DNA of 64,000 nucleotides, taken from contig JADJWX010000002.1 in NCBI GenBank assembly GCA_016716135.1, positions 682,001 through 746,000 on the forward strand, written 5' to 3'. The notes below the pieces were generated by a model that saw nothing but the letters and a program-made list of their open reading frames with translations, was not told the origin of the DNA and did not search any database. Below, in pieces: positions 54,701 through 62,714 of the stretch; the first letter of the stretch is position 1; each line of letters begins with the position of its first letter. This stretch comes from Lewinellaceae bacterium (lineage in GTDB: Bacteria > Bacteroidota > Bacteroidia > Chitinophagales > Saprospiraceae). The translations under genes and the position numbers were made by a program.

Positions 54701-57700
54701 CAGTACCTTTAAGCGTATCGGGGTCTCCGGCGTCTTCCAATACGCTATCAGGCACTACGGTAATAGTAATCTGATCTGAGTTGGTACTGACAGTGCCAAG
54801 TGAATAGTTGAAATACCGGTGTTCCAGCCTGATTGATTTTTCCCTGGAGTAATTGGCTATGGTAAACTTGCCGTCCGAATTTGTTTCGCCTTTTTTGTCG
54901 CTTCCGGCCCAAATGGTTACGTTGGGAATGCCGGCGTCGTTCAGGTCTTTTACAAAAATGATCAGGTCATCGGAATTGTTGGTGCTTGTTTCCCGTTTGA
55001 ATGAAGGCAGGTATAGTTGAATGAATGTATGGTTGTCAACATGGATTTTTTTTGAGAGGCCATTTTTAGAAAAAACAAGAACCGCAGCCGGAGCGATATT
55101 GGGCAAGGTAAACTGACCGGTCGTATCTGTTATGGCAGCTGTGGTGGCGTCGTTTTCCACTGAAACTACAACCTCCGGCATTGCAGCGCCATCAAAATTG
55201 AGAACCTTGCCTTTTACGGTTAGCAAATTGCCTTTCGGGGCTGTTTTCTGTACCAGGGGCGGTATTGTTTCAATTTCAAAATTATTATTTGTCAGGTCGT
55301 CAATGTTGTCTCCTGACCTGTCCCAACCGTCTGAAGTTCCGAAAGACAGCCGGTCAACCGCCGAAGTCTGGGGAAGCAGGAATAAACCGTTGTCATCGGT
55401 TAGGGTGGTGAGCAGCGTACGTACGCCACTGCCGGATACCTGCTGGGCATGCACAGCCATACCGGCTATCGGTGCGCCATCCGGCCCGGGTTTTTTCAAC
55501 ACGCCCGAAAAGTATTCCTGGGTTTCGCTCGATCCTGTCGACTTGTTGTTCGGATAGAAAATGACATCGATAATGGAGAAGCCGTTTGTATTCAGTTTGG
55601 GAAGCGGTTTATAGTCTTCCGAATCAATACTGTACTCCAGGTCGGTTGGTATTTTATTTATCGAAAATTTATAATTATTTCTTGCAGAATCGGGGGCTAT
55701 AAAGTCCTGATTAATACCATCGGCAGCTATTTTAATGCCGGCATCCGTTATGTCAATCAATTCGCCATAAATATTGGAGATTCTGCCGGTTACTATACGG
55801 TCAAAAATTGAAAATCGCTTTTGTTTAGGGAAGAGAACGACTTCCAATTGATTGGTCAGGTATCTTCCGCTATCAATATTCCGGAACAAATCAACAATAA
55901 GGGGTTCGTAATCGCCTGTTTTCTTAAAAGTAAATTCAAGTTTGTCTGGAACGCCGCTATTAAAAAAGGTATAGTAAACCATGAACTTACCCGAGCCATC
56001 CGGATATATAAATTTATAGACAATAGATATAGAGCCTGGAGTGGATATGGTATAATTTTGCAGGGGTGTTGGTCCTTTCTTGGTCGTCTCTTTTACGACT
56101 CCGTGTAATATTTGGAAATTCAGTATAGCTTCTCCTTTCCGGAAAAACAGCTCTTTACGAATTACCTGAATCAGGCTTGGAATGTTGGCCCGGTCAATAA
56201 ATCCAATTTGAACATATGGGTCCGGTGTTTTTATGGTATCTCTATCAGTTCCAGCCGATGTTGCGCTCACATAAGCGCTGTAATAGTTTGAAAAACTATC
56301 GGGAACATCCAGCCAGGAAAAGTGAATATGCAGCGAACTCAGTGCTTTTTGGAACACCTCTGTACTTCCGAGGTAAAAGTGATTGCCTTCCTGTGGCACG
56401 GGCCCGAATGGAAATACTTTTTGGGTGCCGTCAAATACGCCTTGATCACTTTGTATGATCAGGTTTTCCCGTATCCCGGTCACATCCACCTTGATTTGGA
56501 TTTCGGAAATGACCAAAGAACGGAGCCGGTTATACATCTGGGCCGGATTCCTGCTGGCAGGGTTTATCCATACTTTTAATACAGGCCAGGTGGTTTCGAC
56601 CGGCTCCGCCTGCGCTAAGGCGGCGCCTAATTGAACCACCGGCGGGTCGTCTCGTTCCAAAATTGCCCGTATGTGAATTGTATTTCCATTATATACGGCT
56701 ATATCAAAAGCACCTTTTGTCAGTTCCGGAATTGGTTGTGATGGACTTGGAGGAACATTAGGCGGCAGAATAGACGTATCCGGCGTCAGTAAAATCCAGG
56801 CATCTTCCGAACTAAGCGCAGCAAGAAAGTTTTCGGCATCGGCAAAGTTGTCGCCGGGCAAGGCTTCCACCGTCAACACCACATCTACCACCCGCTTCCC
56901 CTCCCGCAGGATCAACTGCGGGCTGGCAATCGCAAAGCCTACTTCCCCGTTCGGCAGTTGAATATTGTCGCCCAAGCCCCGCCAGGATTTGGCGCTTTCA
57001 TTGGGCAACTCCGTACCAGTATTATACTTCTTTTTCACATCCGGATTACCGTATATGCCGCCACATTCCAGGTCGATCCTGGTGGTTTTGATATCCGCCA
57101 CTTTAGCGGGGCGCAGCACCCAGTCTTCAATCGCTTCAAACAGCAACGGTTGCCCGTTTTTGTCTTTCCCGGCCAGAAATTCGGTGCCTTTTTTGATCTG
57201 ATGCTGGTTGACGTCTTTGGCCAGTTCAAAAAGGAGATAGGCTTCGTCGGGCATTTCCCCGCGGCGGCGCAGGCCGAGTATTTCCTCGTAGTAATAGCCA
57301 AGGTGCCGTTCGCCGAGTTCATTGAGGCTGTCCTGCGCATAGCGGAACAAGCGCAGGAAAACGAGGAACAACACAATATGCGGTTGAACAATACGGTATT
57401 CCACATCTTCAGGCAACTCCATCCGGGCCAGTTCGGTATCGAAGCCGGTCTGTGCGGCGTTTTTTAACACGAGCCAGGTGTCGTAAAAAATAATGAAAAG
57501 CTCGCGGAGATCACTTTGGGTAAACTGGGGATTGGCGGCTATGGCATCGTAATCGACCCGGCCCCGGAGCCCCCAGCGCCTGTTTTCATGCAAAAAACCG
57601 GAATAAGCGCTTATCGGCAACCCGGAATCGGCGCCTTTGTGGTAGCCGATCAGGCGTTGCAGGGCGCCTTCCAGTTCATCGGGATCGCAGCAATTGTCGC

Positions 57701-58181
57701 GTCGAATGCGGTTGAGCAACAGGCTTTGCAAGGGATGCTCAATGCGGACAAGTTTCTGATACGCCTCTTCCAGCGAAAGGGCCAGCAGGCGCAGGTGTTC
57801 CAGCAGTGGCCGGTAAGAGGCGCTGGGCGCGTTTTGATCCTTTTTCGCACCCGGGGCGGGTTTGGCCTTCAGCTCGCGGGTAAACCGCAGGTCGGCTTCT
57901 TCGTACCGGCGCCGAATCTCATCGGTGTCTTTGGCAGACAACACGGCCAGGTAGGTCAGAATTTCAACCTCCCAGAAGCATTCCCAATAGGCGCCTTCGG
58001 GCTGTGTGTTGGTTTCATCAAAATATTTCAGCGTTTGGGCGTAACGGTGCGCCGACACGATCAGCTCCTGCAAGCTGCGTTCATCGAGTTTGAAAGCGTC
58101 GGGCCGCAACGCCTGGACGAGCCTGCCGATGCGGGTACTGCCTTCGTGGTGCAGTGGATGGCAAATTTTCAGATCGCTCAT
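51792..58181 (-). CDS. Giant baseplate J (gp6/Pvc11-like) protein with Ig-like insertions
   Basis: This 2129-residue protein starts MSDLKICHPLHHEG. It is far longer than T4 gp6 (660 residues). The N-terminal 850 residues and residues about 1430-2000, including the gpJ-type DYEHLTLERFPDVAAAKC near 1789, form the baseplate core. Between about 880 and 1405 lie six domains of carboxypeptidase-regulatory/Ig-like type (e.g. VKGKVLNFDGAAMPEVVVSV, LKGTVLNPRFQVVPNANVRV), each with a G-x-F-x-L end. The last 100 residues are Lys/Pro/Ala-rich. The start overlaps the gp25 stop by ATGA. It should form the wedge of the baseplate; the Ig-like arm probably reaches outward. Confidence 0.9.
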   Translation of the reverse strand: MSDLKICHPLHHEGSTRIGRLVQALRPDAFKLDERSLQELIVSAHRYAQTLKYFDETNTQPEGAYWECFWEVEILTYLAVLSAKDTDEIRRRYEEADLRFTRELKAKPAPGAKKDQNAPSASYRPLLEHLRLLALSLEEAYQKLVRIEHPLQSLLLNRIRRDNCCDPDELEGALQRLIGYHKGADSGLPISAYSGFLHENRRWGLRGRVDYDAIAANPQFTQSDLRELFIIFYDTWLVLKNAAQTGFDTELARMELPEDVEYRIVQPHIVLFLVFLRLFRYAQDSLNELGERHLGYYYEEILGLRRRGEMPDEAYLLFELAKDVNQHQIKKGTEFLAGKDKNGQPLLFEAIEDWVLRPAKVADIKTTRIDLECGGIYGNPDVKKKYNTGTELPNESAKSWRGLGDNIQLPNGEVGFAIASPQLILREGKRVVDVVLTVEALPGDNFADAENFLAALSSEDAWILLTPDTSILPPNVPPSPSQPIPELTKGAFDIAVYNGNTIHIRAILERDDPPVVQLGAALAQAEPVETTWPVLKVWINPASRNPAQMYNRLRSLVISEIQIKVDVTGIRENLIIQSDQGVFDGTQKVFPFGPVPQEGNHFYLGSTEVFQKALSSLHIHFSWLDVPDSFSNYYSAYVSATSAGTDRDTIKTPDPYVQIGFIDRANIPSLIQVIRKELFFRKGEAILNFQILHGVVKETTKKGPTPLQNYTISTPGSISIVYKFIYPDGSGKFMVYYTFFNSGVPDKLEFTFKKTGDYEPLIVDLFRNIDSGRYLTNQLEVVLFPKQKRFSIFDRIVTGRISNIYGELIDITDAGIKIAADGINQDFIAPDSARNNYKFSINKIPTDLEYSIDSEDYKPLPKLNTNGFSIIDVIFYPNNKSTGSSETQEYFSGVLKKPGPDGAPIAGMAVHAQQVSGSGVRTLLTTLTDDNGLFLLPQTSAVDRLSFGTSDGWDRSGDNIDDLTNNNFEIETIPPLVQKTAPKGNLLTVKGKVLNFDGAAMPEVVVSVENDATTAAITDTTGQFTLPNIAPAAVLVFSKNGLSKKIHVDNHTFIQLYLPSFKRETSTNNSDDLIIFVKDLNDAGIPNVTIWAGSDKKGETNSDGKFTIANYSREKSIRLEHRYFNYSLGTVSTNSDQITITVVPDSVLEDAGDPDTLKGTVLNPRFQVVPNANVRVQKDAFIYETVTDNRGEFVISLPKDGTLNKAEWSLTVSKVINNQAFVTRVDAVKEKQVLCTALGRIEKTRPLEGVIRGTITQIGSQNNKPVKGALIKVAGLNLSAVTNEIGGFTLAGLPPEDKALTLSIIHPGYLPVPAIPIDDNSEIEVTLLPVSINRVFTGVLSDIYDNPLQGVELGIQTGDDTIFTGKSGTSGAYELSIPNGLTAGASAIFKHPGFQLLDVSLNAKPDVETEALSLMDLRLFFDNLNFFPLIENDTARVDFPVNIEGLNVARDHRTQEFDKYSPTLKRGFIRFTLRNGDFLHKEYPKVLTKYSINASKSNASASINGIPNPPYSPATNGISLDYSSTQVISGLQNLSLNGNPIDQFFHLLPFKGHKMLPLVAPDSTQEPAIQLIYAYLPDDTQPVRKNDVIQPFATGNLYIGIADLSPGGTLSLLIRTADGTEPDPEMTTPDIHWSYLAKDNTWMPFETGEILKDNTRGLTRSGMIQFGIPTTAAKGSTMLNPEYYWLRAATVEDGKLNKSLKALPDIEAIDAQVVQARFKNTGNELSHLEQPLPANTIVKMAFSNSAVKKVEQPLETFGGRLPESAGLEFYYRVSERLRHKDRAVTVWDYEHLTLERFPDVAAAKCIPHTRYAPPDKATELAPGFTTLALIPDLKKRKGEPWPEPRFTKGDLGDIRDFLASRSHLFVARIDEKGGPGETCYLQVVNPLYEKIDITVPVVFSGNDDAFHQQLLEKELTHFISPWLDDTASPPVFGRTLERSKILQFIEERAYVDYVELHGNDLFEIARDTAKQDCGESKGTSQIITGEKICPLTARSILVAGKITVKISEAGIKKPKTTSADSGAGNDTTSAAGKNQEDSPALIGAATEKKQIAKALQKTPALKTEPPAKPAATGKKTTPVKTEPTKSKAKTAPKKPAAKPKPEAKTKAKPAAKPKKSGKAKTNTPPKKKT

Positions 58182-58600
58182 AGCTGTGGTTGAATGCTGG
58201 CTTCGCGTTTGTAGAAATCATACACATAGTTGAACCGGCTGTTGGTGTTGCGTACCACGAGGTCGAGCTCGATCAGTATGCGACCTTCCAGGATCATGTC
58301 CGGATCGGTGATGATTTCAATATTTTGGAGGTTTACACGGGGTTCGTAGTAAAGAATGGCATTGCTGATCAGGTCTTTCACATAAGTGATGATCCCCGCA
58401 TCCACGGGCTCAAAAAGCATGTCGTCAAGGGCGCAGCCGTAGTCGGGCCGCATGACCCGTTCGCCGGGCCGGGTATTGAGCAGGATGGTGAGACTCTCTT
58501 CAATATCCCGTACTTCAGACGACATGTGCACGGTGCAATTCGTCTGGTCGAAGCGAACCGGGAAAGACCACCCTGTACCGAGAAAAGATTTCGTATTCAT
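58178..58600 (-). CDS. gp25-like baseplate wedge protein (Pvc9/Afp9-like)
   Basis: This 140-residue protein, close to the 132 of T4 gp25, has the family pattern: FLGTGWSFPVRFD, IEESLTILLNTRPGERVMRPDYGC with the conserved P-G-E-R-x-x-x-P-x-Y-G, then LFEPVDAGI and a C-terminal strand pair. gp25 is the inner part of the baseplate that primes sheath assembly. Its stop overlaps the start of the giant baseplate gene. Confidence 0.95.
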   Translation of the reverse strand: MNTKSFLGTGWSFPVRFDQTNCTVHMSSEVRDIEESLTILLNTRPGERVMRPDYGCALDDMLFEPVDAGIITYVKDLISNAILYYEPRVNLQNIEIITDPDMILEGRILIELDLVVRNTNSRFNYVYDFYKREASIQPQL

Positions 58601-58647
58601 GGATTTAGTTCAATTGCTCAACGTTTAAAAATGCCGGTCCGGGCGGC

Positions 58648-58935
58648 TTAACCGATCAGTACGGTGGTGCTGCCAAGGGTAATCTGGCCGCCATGTGCGG
58701 TGGTGTCGCCCATGCGCGCGGCGGGTTTTCCACCGATAAACACTGTTTGCGAGCCCAATACAATGGAATCGGGTGGGCCGGCACAGGTGCACATGCTCCC
58801 GACGGTGGCGGCCGGTAACCCTTCGATCAGCACGGTGGGTACGCCCGGTGGCATGATGGGCCCGCCGACGTGCGGTTTGGGTCCGTCGGATAATGGGCAT
58901 ATGTGCATATCGCTGACTCTGGCTGCAAATGGCAT
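58648..58935 (-). CDS. PAAR tip protein (Pvc10-like)
   Basis: This 95-residue PAAR-repeat protein has the expected start MPFAARVSDMHICPLSDG, then GGPIMPPGVPTVLIEGLPAA, CAGPPDSIVLGSQTVFIGGKPAAR and GGQITLGSTTVLIG. His and Cys residues for the tip metal site are in place. It caps the VgrG-like spike encoded by the gene immediately upstream (13-base gap) and forms the sharp end of the particle. Confidence 0.96.
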   Translation of the reverse strand: MPFAARVSDMHICPLSDGPKPHVGGPIMPPGVPTVLIEGLPAATVGSMCTCAGPPDSIVLGSQTVFIGGKPAARMGDTTAHGGQITLGSTTVLIG

Positions 58936-58948
58936 GCTTTGGTTCCGT

Positions 58949-60778
58949 TTAGTTTATGCGTACAAAAGTTCCTTTGACCACCACTTCGGCGGTAGATTTC
59001 AACTCGGCCTGACCCTGGGCTTCGGCCTTGAACGATGCTTTTGCTTTTTGTTCGATGTTTATCCCGTCTACCTTGACATCCTTGGTTGCTTTCAGGACGA
59101 GGTCTTTGCCGGACTCGATTAGGATGCCGTTTTTGTCCAGCACGATTTTGTTCCGGTGCTTGTCTTCCAATTGGATCTTATCGGTTTTTTCATCGATCGT
59201 CACCCGTTTGCCGTTTGGGGTTTCAAGGATGAAACTTTTGTGATCGTCGTTGAAAACCATTCGCATGCCGCTTCGGGTAACCCAGCCTTTTTCATGGTTG
59301 GCGTCATCGGCGGCAATGGGTGCGGCATGTTGCGCACTGTGCAGGCTGCCCAGCACGATGGCCTGGCGGGGGTCGTCGTTCAGAAAACCGACGACTACTT
59401 CATCGTTGATTTCCGGGCGCCACACCGCGCCCCGGCTATTGCCGGCATCCTGGGTGGCCAGGCGGCTCCACACGCCGTCTCCTTGCGCATCGACAAGGGG
59501 CAGGCGCACCTGTATCCGGAAATCGGCATCGGCCGGATTGCCCTTAAGGCGGGTGACGATGCCAATTTGCAGGCCATGCAGCGCCGGCAGCAAAGCGCCG
59601 GCCGGTTGGCCGGTCACATCGTCGAATTCCTGTGCAAACCAGCGTTGGGGCAAGCCGAATTGCACATGGGTAAACCAGGTGCCGTCGCCGACCTCGTGTG
59701 TGACTGCCGTGACGAACACTTTGCCGCTGTGGCGCAAACCGACTCCCTGCAGGCTGATACATTCGCCCGGTTTGATCGATGCCGTACCGTCGAATTTTAC
59801 GCGGCCTTTGCTTTTTGCAAGCCGGCTTTTCGTCAGTTGTGCCTGTGCCCAGGCTTCGGCTTCTTCGGGTGTAAAGGCGCCGGCGTGTTGCAGTGGGTAC
59901 TGGTCCCAACCCAATACGCCGGTATAATCGGTATTGGGCGGGTTTCCCGGCAAGCTTAGTCCGAGCGCGCCGGCTCCGGTCGATATGGCATTGGGCCCGG
60001 CCGGTGCTGAGGGGGTGCTGAGGCCGCCGCTGCCGCCCGGTGTGGTTTTCCGGATCAACTGATCGCCCGGCACCCAGGTGGATGCTTCTGCGGTGGGAAA
60101 CTGGTCGCGGGCGTCCATTTCAGCTTCAAATTCATAAATGGCAGTGCCGTAGTTGAGTGGAAATTTGGGCTCCTGGTCGAAGTCGGGTTTTTTGACAAAA
60201 ACTTTTCCGCCCTCCGTCAAAACCAGCATGCCGTTTGCTTCGGCCCGGGTGACGAGGAAATCCCAGTCGGTTGAATAATATTGCACCATTTCTGTATGCC
60301 GGACATCAGAAGCGGAGACGTCTGCCTGTACGGTTCCGCGCAAAATTTCTTCGATGATCTCACTGTCTTTTTGATTAAAAAAGTACCTGTTTTTTCTGCC
60401 GGCGGTCAGTTTTACGGCCATGTCTTTGCACTCGATTTCGATATGTGCGGTTGCTTTTTGTGGAATTTTAACAGTGTGCCGGATGATCATTCCTTTGAAA
60501 ACAGTTTCGTTGGCTCCGTCATAGCCCAGTTGGATTTCAATCGGGTTGCCCGGCGAGAACAGGTCGGTATCGCTTGCGGGAAAGGTTTGTGTGGCTACAT
60601 CGCCGTCAAAAATTGTGATGGTTGCAAACGGAATACGGTTGGCACAATGGGTTACGGCAATGTTGCTGACGGGTATGGTGTCGGGGATCGGTTTCCCGTT
60701 TACCTTGATCACAAAAGAGACCAGGTCGGTGCGTTTCGGCAGTGGCGGTAACAATTGACTTAAGTTCAGGTCGAACAT
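58949..60778 (-). CDS. VgrG-like spike protein (Pvc8/Afp8-like)
   Basis: This 609-residue protein has a gp27-like N-terminal half (FVIKVNGKPIPDTIPVSNI at the start), an OB-fold near residues 395-480 (LHGLQIGIVTRLKG, GRFRIQV-type sequence, GAVWRPEINDEVVVGFLNDDP) and a C-terminal beta-helix of about 110 residues (from MVFNDDHKSFILETPNG to KGTFVRIN). This is the hub and spike at the centre of the baseplate. The PAAR tip gene follows directly. Confidence 0.96.
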   Translation of the reverse strand: MFDLNLSQLLPPLPKRTDLVSFVIKVNGKPIPDTIPVSNIAVTHCANRIPFATITIFDGDVATQTFPASDTDLFSPGNPIEIQLGYDGANETVFKGMIIRHTVKIPQKATAHIEIECKDMAVKLTAGRKNRYFFNQKDSEIIEEILRGTVQADVSASDVRHTEMVQYYSTDWDFLVTRAEANGMLVLTEGGKVFVKKPDFDQEPKFPLNYGTAIYEFEAEMDARDQFPTAEASTWVPGDQLIRKTTPGGSGGLSTPSAPAGPNAISTGAGALGLSLPGNPPNTDYTGVLGWDQYPLQHAGAFTPEEAEAWAQAQLTKSRLAKSKGRVKFDGTASIKPGECISLQGVGLRHSGKVFVTAVTHEVGDGTWFTHVQFGLPQRWFAQEFDDVTGQPAGALLPALHGLQIGIVTRLKGNPADADFRIQVRLPLVDAQGDGVWSRLATQDAGNSRGAVWRPEINDEVVVGFLNDDPRQAIVLGSLHSAQHAAPIAADDANHEKGWVTRSGMRMVFNDDHKSFILETPNGKRVTIDEKTDKIQLEDKHRNKIVLDKNGILIESGKDLVLKATKDVKVDGINIEQKAKASFKAEAQGQAELKSTAEVVVKGTFVRIN

Positions 60779-60785
60779 GGTTCAG

Positions 60786-61502
60786 TTATTTTTCGATGGG
60801 CGGGTACACCAATTCGGTTCCCACGGGCAATTTCCGGAAGGTCGTCAGTTGGTTGGCGCGGGCTACGTTGAGGTAATGCCGGGAATCCCCGTAGATGCTG
60901 GAACAAATGAGGTCGAGCCGGTCGTTGGATTTAACCAGGCGCCTGTGCGTGAGGTCGGCCGATGCGATGTTCATGCCCAGAATAATTCCCTGGGCAGTTT
61001 TTTGCTCGGTAAAGTTCAGTGTAACGGTGGCGCGCAAGGGCGTTCCATCGGGCCGGAACAGGCTGTGTTTCACCGTCATTGACGTAAGTATCCCCTTGAA
61101 CAGTTGCGTCCCCCAGATCACCAGTAAATTATTGGGTTTGTGCAGGATGCCGTTGAACAGGAGCACTGTTTTCATGTGCAGGATGTCGGCGAGGACTTCC
61201 CGCTTTTCACCGCTAGCGCCGGTGCCGTCTACCAGCAAATCAAAGGAGAGCGTAGAGGCATTGATTTTGTCAAAACTGCTTTCTTCGCCATCAGCGCCGG
61301 TTTTTCCTTTGGGGGTGTATTCCAGGTTGTGTTGTACCTGCCAGTTTTCGGGGTTGAACATCGCAATGTAGGGTGGTCCTGAAGGTATTGGGACCGGCTC
61401 GAGTTCAGAAACGGGAATGATGGTCAGCTTACCGGGTGTGGGTACCAGGTTTATCAAATCGCCGAGGGCGCCGCCTGCAGCATTGGCTACTTGTGCGATC
61501 AT
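60786..61502 (-). CDS. LysM-containing CIS tube/baseplate adaptor (Pvc7/Afp7-like)
   Basis: This is a 238-residue protein. The N-terminal part (IAMFNPENWQVQHNLEY, then LSFDLLVDGTGASG) matches the CIS tube-protein N-terminal domain; the C-terminal 50 residues are a LysM domain (NDRLDLICSSIYGDSRHYLNVARAN and LPVGTELVYPP). In eCIS clusters it sits between the tube genes and the spike gene and connects tube to baseplate. It has close neighbours: three bases after the DUF5908 stop and seven before the spike start. Confidence 0.94.
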   Translation of the reverse strand: MIAQVANAAGGALGDLINLVPTPGKLTIIPVSELEPVPIPSGPPYIAMFNPENWQVQHNLEYTPKGKTGADGEESSFDKINASTLSFDLLVDGTGASGEKREVLADILHMKTVLLFNGILHKPNNLLVIWGTQLFKGILTSMTVKHSLFRPDGTPLRATVTLNFTEQKTAQGIILGMNIASADLTHRRLVKSNDRLDLICSSIYGDSRHYLNVARANQLTTFRKLPVGTELVYPPIEK

Positions 61503-61505
61503 GGT

Positions 61506-61679
61506 TTAGCGTTCGTTTTTGCGTTTCAGGATATCCATGATTGCCCGCACCGATTTTTCGACGGGCTTGAGGGCGCTGCGGTCGGGCTGGTTTTGGCCCG
61601 GATTGGCGTCGTTTTGTCCGTTGGATTCGGAGGGGCCGACTTGTGCTTTGATCACCAGTTCTAAAATTTCAATTGGCAT
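61506..61679 (-). CDS. DUF5908 small protein
   Basis: This 57-residue peptide (MPIEILELVIKAQVG to the end AIMDILKRKNER) matches the DUF5908 family, which is typically found in Bacteroidota contractile-injection clusters between tube and LysM genes. It starts six bases after the stop of the upstream tube gene. The N-terminal strand (PIEILELVIKA) and basic C-terminal helix are linked by a polar Gln/Asn-rich piece. Function unknown. Confidence 0.85.
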   Translation of the reverse strand: MPIEILELVIKAQVGPSESNGQNDANPGQNQPDRSALKPVEKSVRAIMDILKRKNER

Positions 61680-61685
61680 AGTGTG

Positions 61686-62138
61686 TCAGTGAATAATGGT
61701 GAAGTATTGATACACGAGTTCCATGGTTTCCACCAGAATGCGGCTTTCTTCGGCATTGAAGTCCGATACGGACCATTTCTGGGGGTATGCGTTGATGCAC
61801 TGGTAGGTTTGGAGCGGCTCGTGTTTTTCGTTCAGCAAGGTTACCAGCACGGTGGCCGGCTTGATGTCCAGGTCGTAAATAGCGTCGTTTACCCAGCGGA
61901 GGATTCCCGAGTCGAGAAACAGGCCGCGTTTGAGCACCAGGTTGGGGTACTGGCCACGGGTGGGCAGTTTGAACGTAAACCGGTTTTCGCCGCCTGCTTT
62001 GTGGGTGTCCGTTTCCAGCTCGCGCGTCAGGCCGGTCACTTCCTGGAAGTAAGCATCCTGGTCTTTCAGGCCGGATATGCCCTGAAATTCTACCCGGAAG
62101 TGAAAACTAACGGGTGGGTAATAGGTCGTGGTTGCCAT
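61686..62138 (-). CDS. Second tail-tube protein (gp19-like)
   Basis: This 150-residue protein is of the T4 gp19/tail-tube family (163 residues in T4): FHFRVEFQGISGLKDQDAYF, FQEVTGLTRELET, FTFKLPTRGQYPNLVLKRG and a final MELVYQYFTI strand. It is shorter in its loops than a Hcp. It belongs with the first tube protein upstream; eCIS particles use one for the bulk of the tube and the others at the baseplate end. This copy, next to the LysM adaptor, is probably the initiating ring. Confidence 0.93.
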   Translation of the reverse strand: MATTTYYPPVSFHFRVEFQGISGLKDQDAYFQEVTGLTRELETDTHKAGGENRFTFKLPTRGQYPNLVLKRGLFLDSGILRWVNDAIYDLDIKPATVLVTLLNEKHEPLQTYQCINAYPQKWSVSDFNAEESRILVETMELVYQYFTIIH

Positions 62139-62213
62139 ACTGGGTTGGTTGGCTTGCCCGAACAGGTTGAATGCCGGCGAATGTCATGCGCCGGCACGAA
62201 CCGGTTCAGTGTG

Positions 62214-62645
62214 TTATTCAAATTTGATCGTCAGCCCTTCGTGCGCGAGTTCGAGCGTTTCGACGGCCACTTCGTTGCCATCGGCCTTTAAATCGGTGCT
62301 TTGAACTTTGACCGGCCAGGCGTTTTTTACCTGCCAGGTGATGACGGGTTCATGTTCTTCGTTGAGGAGGCTGATGGTCAGGTCGCGGCGTTCGATGGTG
62401 TTGAGTTTGACGGTGTTCCACCACTCGAAAAATTGGTTGTCTCCTTTGAACGAACCGCGTTTGCAGGTGATGTTGCTGAACTTTTGCATGCCCGGCATTT
62501 TGACCTTGTGGTATTCTTTGCTGTTTCCTTCGCGATATTCGATCACTTCGGTTTCCACATCCAAACCGCTGACTTCGGTAAAACCGAGGCGGTTGCCGGC
62601 CCATTCGACCTGAAAGTGAAACTTGGGAACTGGATAATCTGCCAT
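62214..62645 (-). CDS. Tail-tube protein (gp19-like, Pvc1/Afp1 type)
   Basis: This 143-residue protein (MADYPVPKFHFQVEW, FTEVSGLDVETEVIEY, MPGMQKFSNITCKRG, ETLELAHEGLTIKFE) is a clear gp19-family tube subunit. It follows the sheath gene, as usual for contractile systems. It forms the stacked rings of the inner tube through which payload passes. Confidence 0.95.
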   Translation of the reverse strand: MADYPVPKFHFQVEWAGNRLGFTEVSGLDVETEVIEYREGNSKEYHKVKMPGMQKFSNITCKRGSFKGDNQFFEWWNTVKLNTIERRDLTISLLNEEHEPVITWQVKNAWPVKVQSTDLKADGNEVAVETLELAHEGLTIKFE

Positions 62646-62714
62646 GATAATGAATTGCTTAATTGGTTATAAATGAATTAGACATGCCTGATTGGTGAAA
62701 TCCTGCATTCAGGC

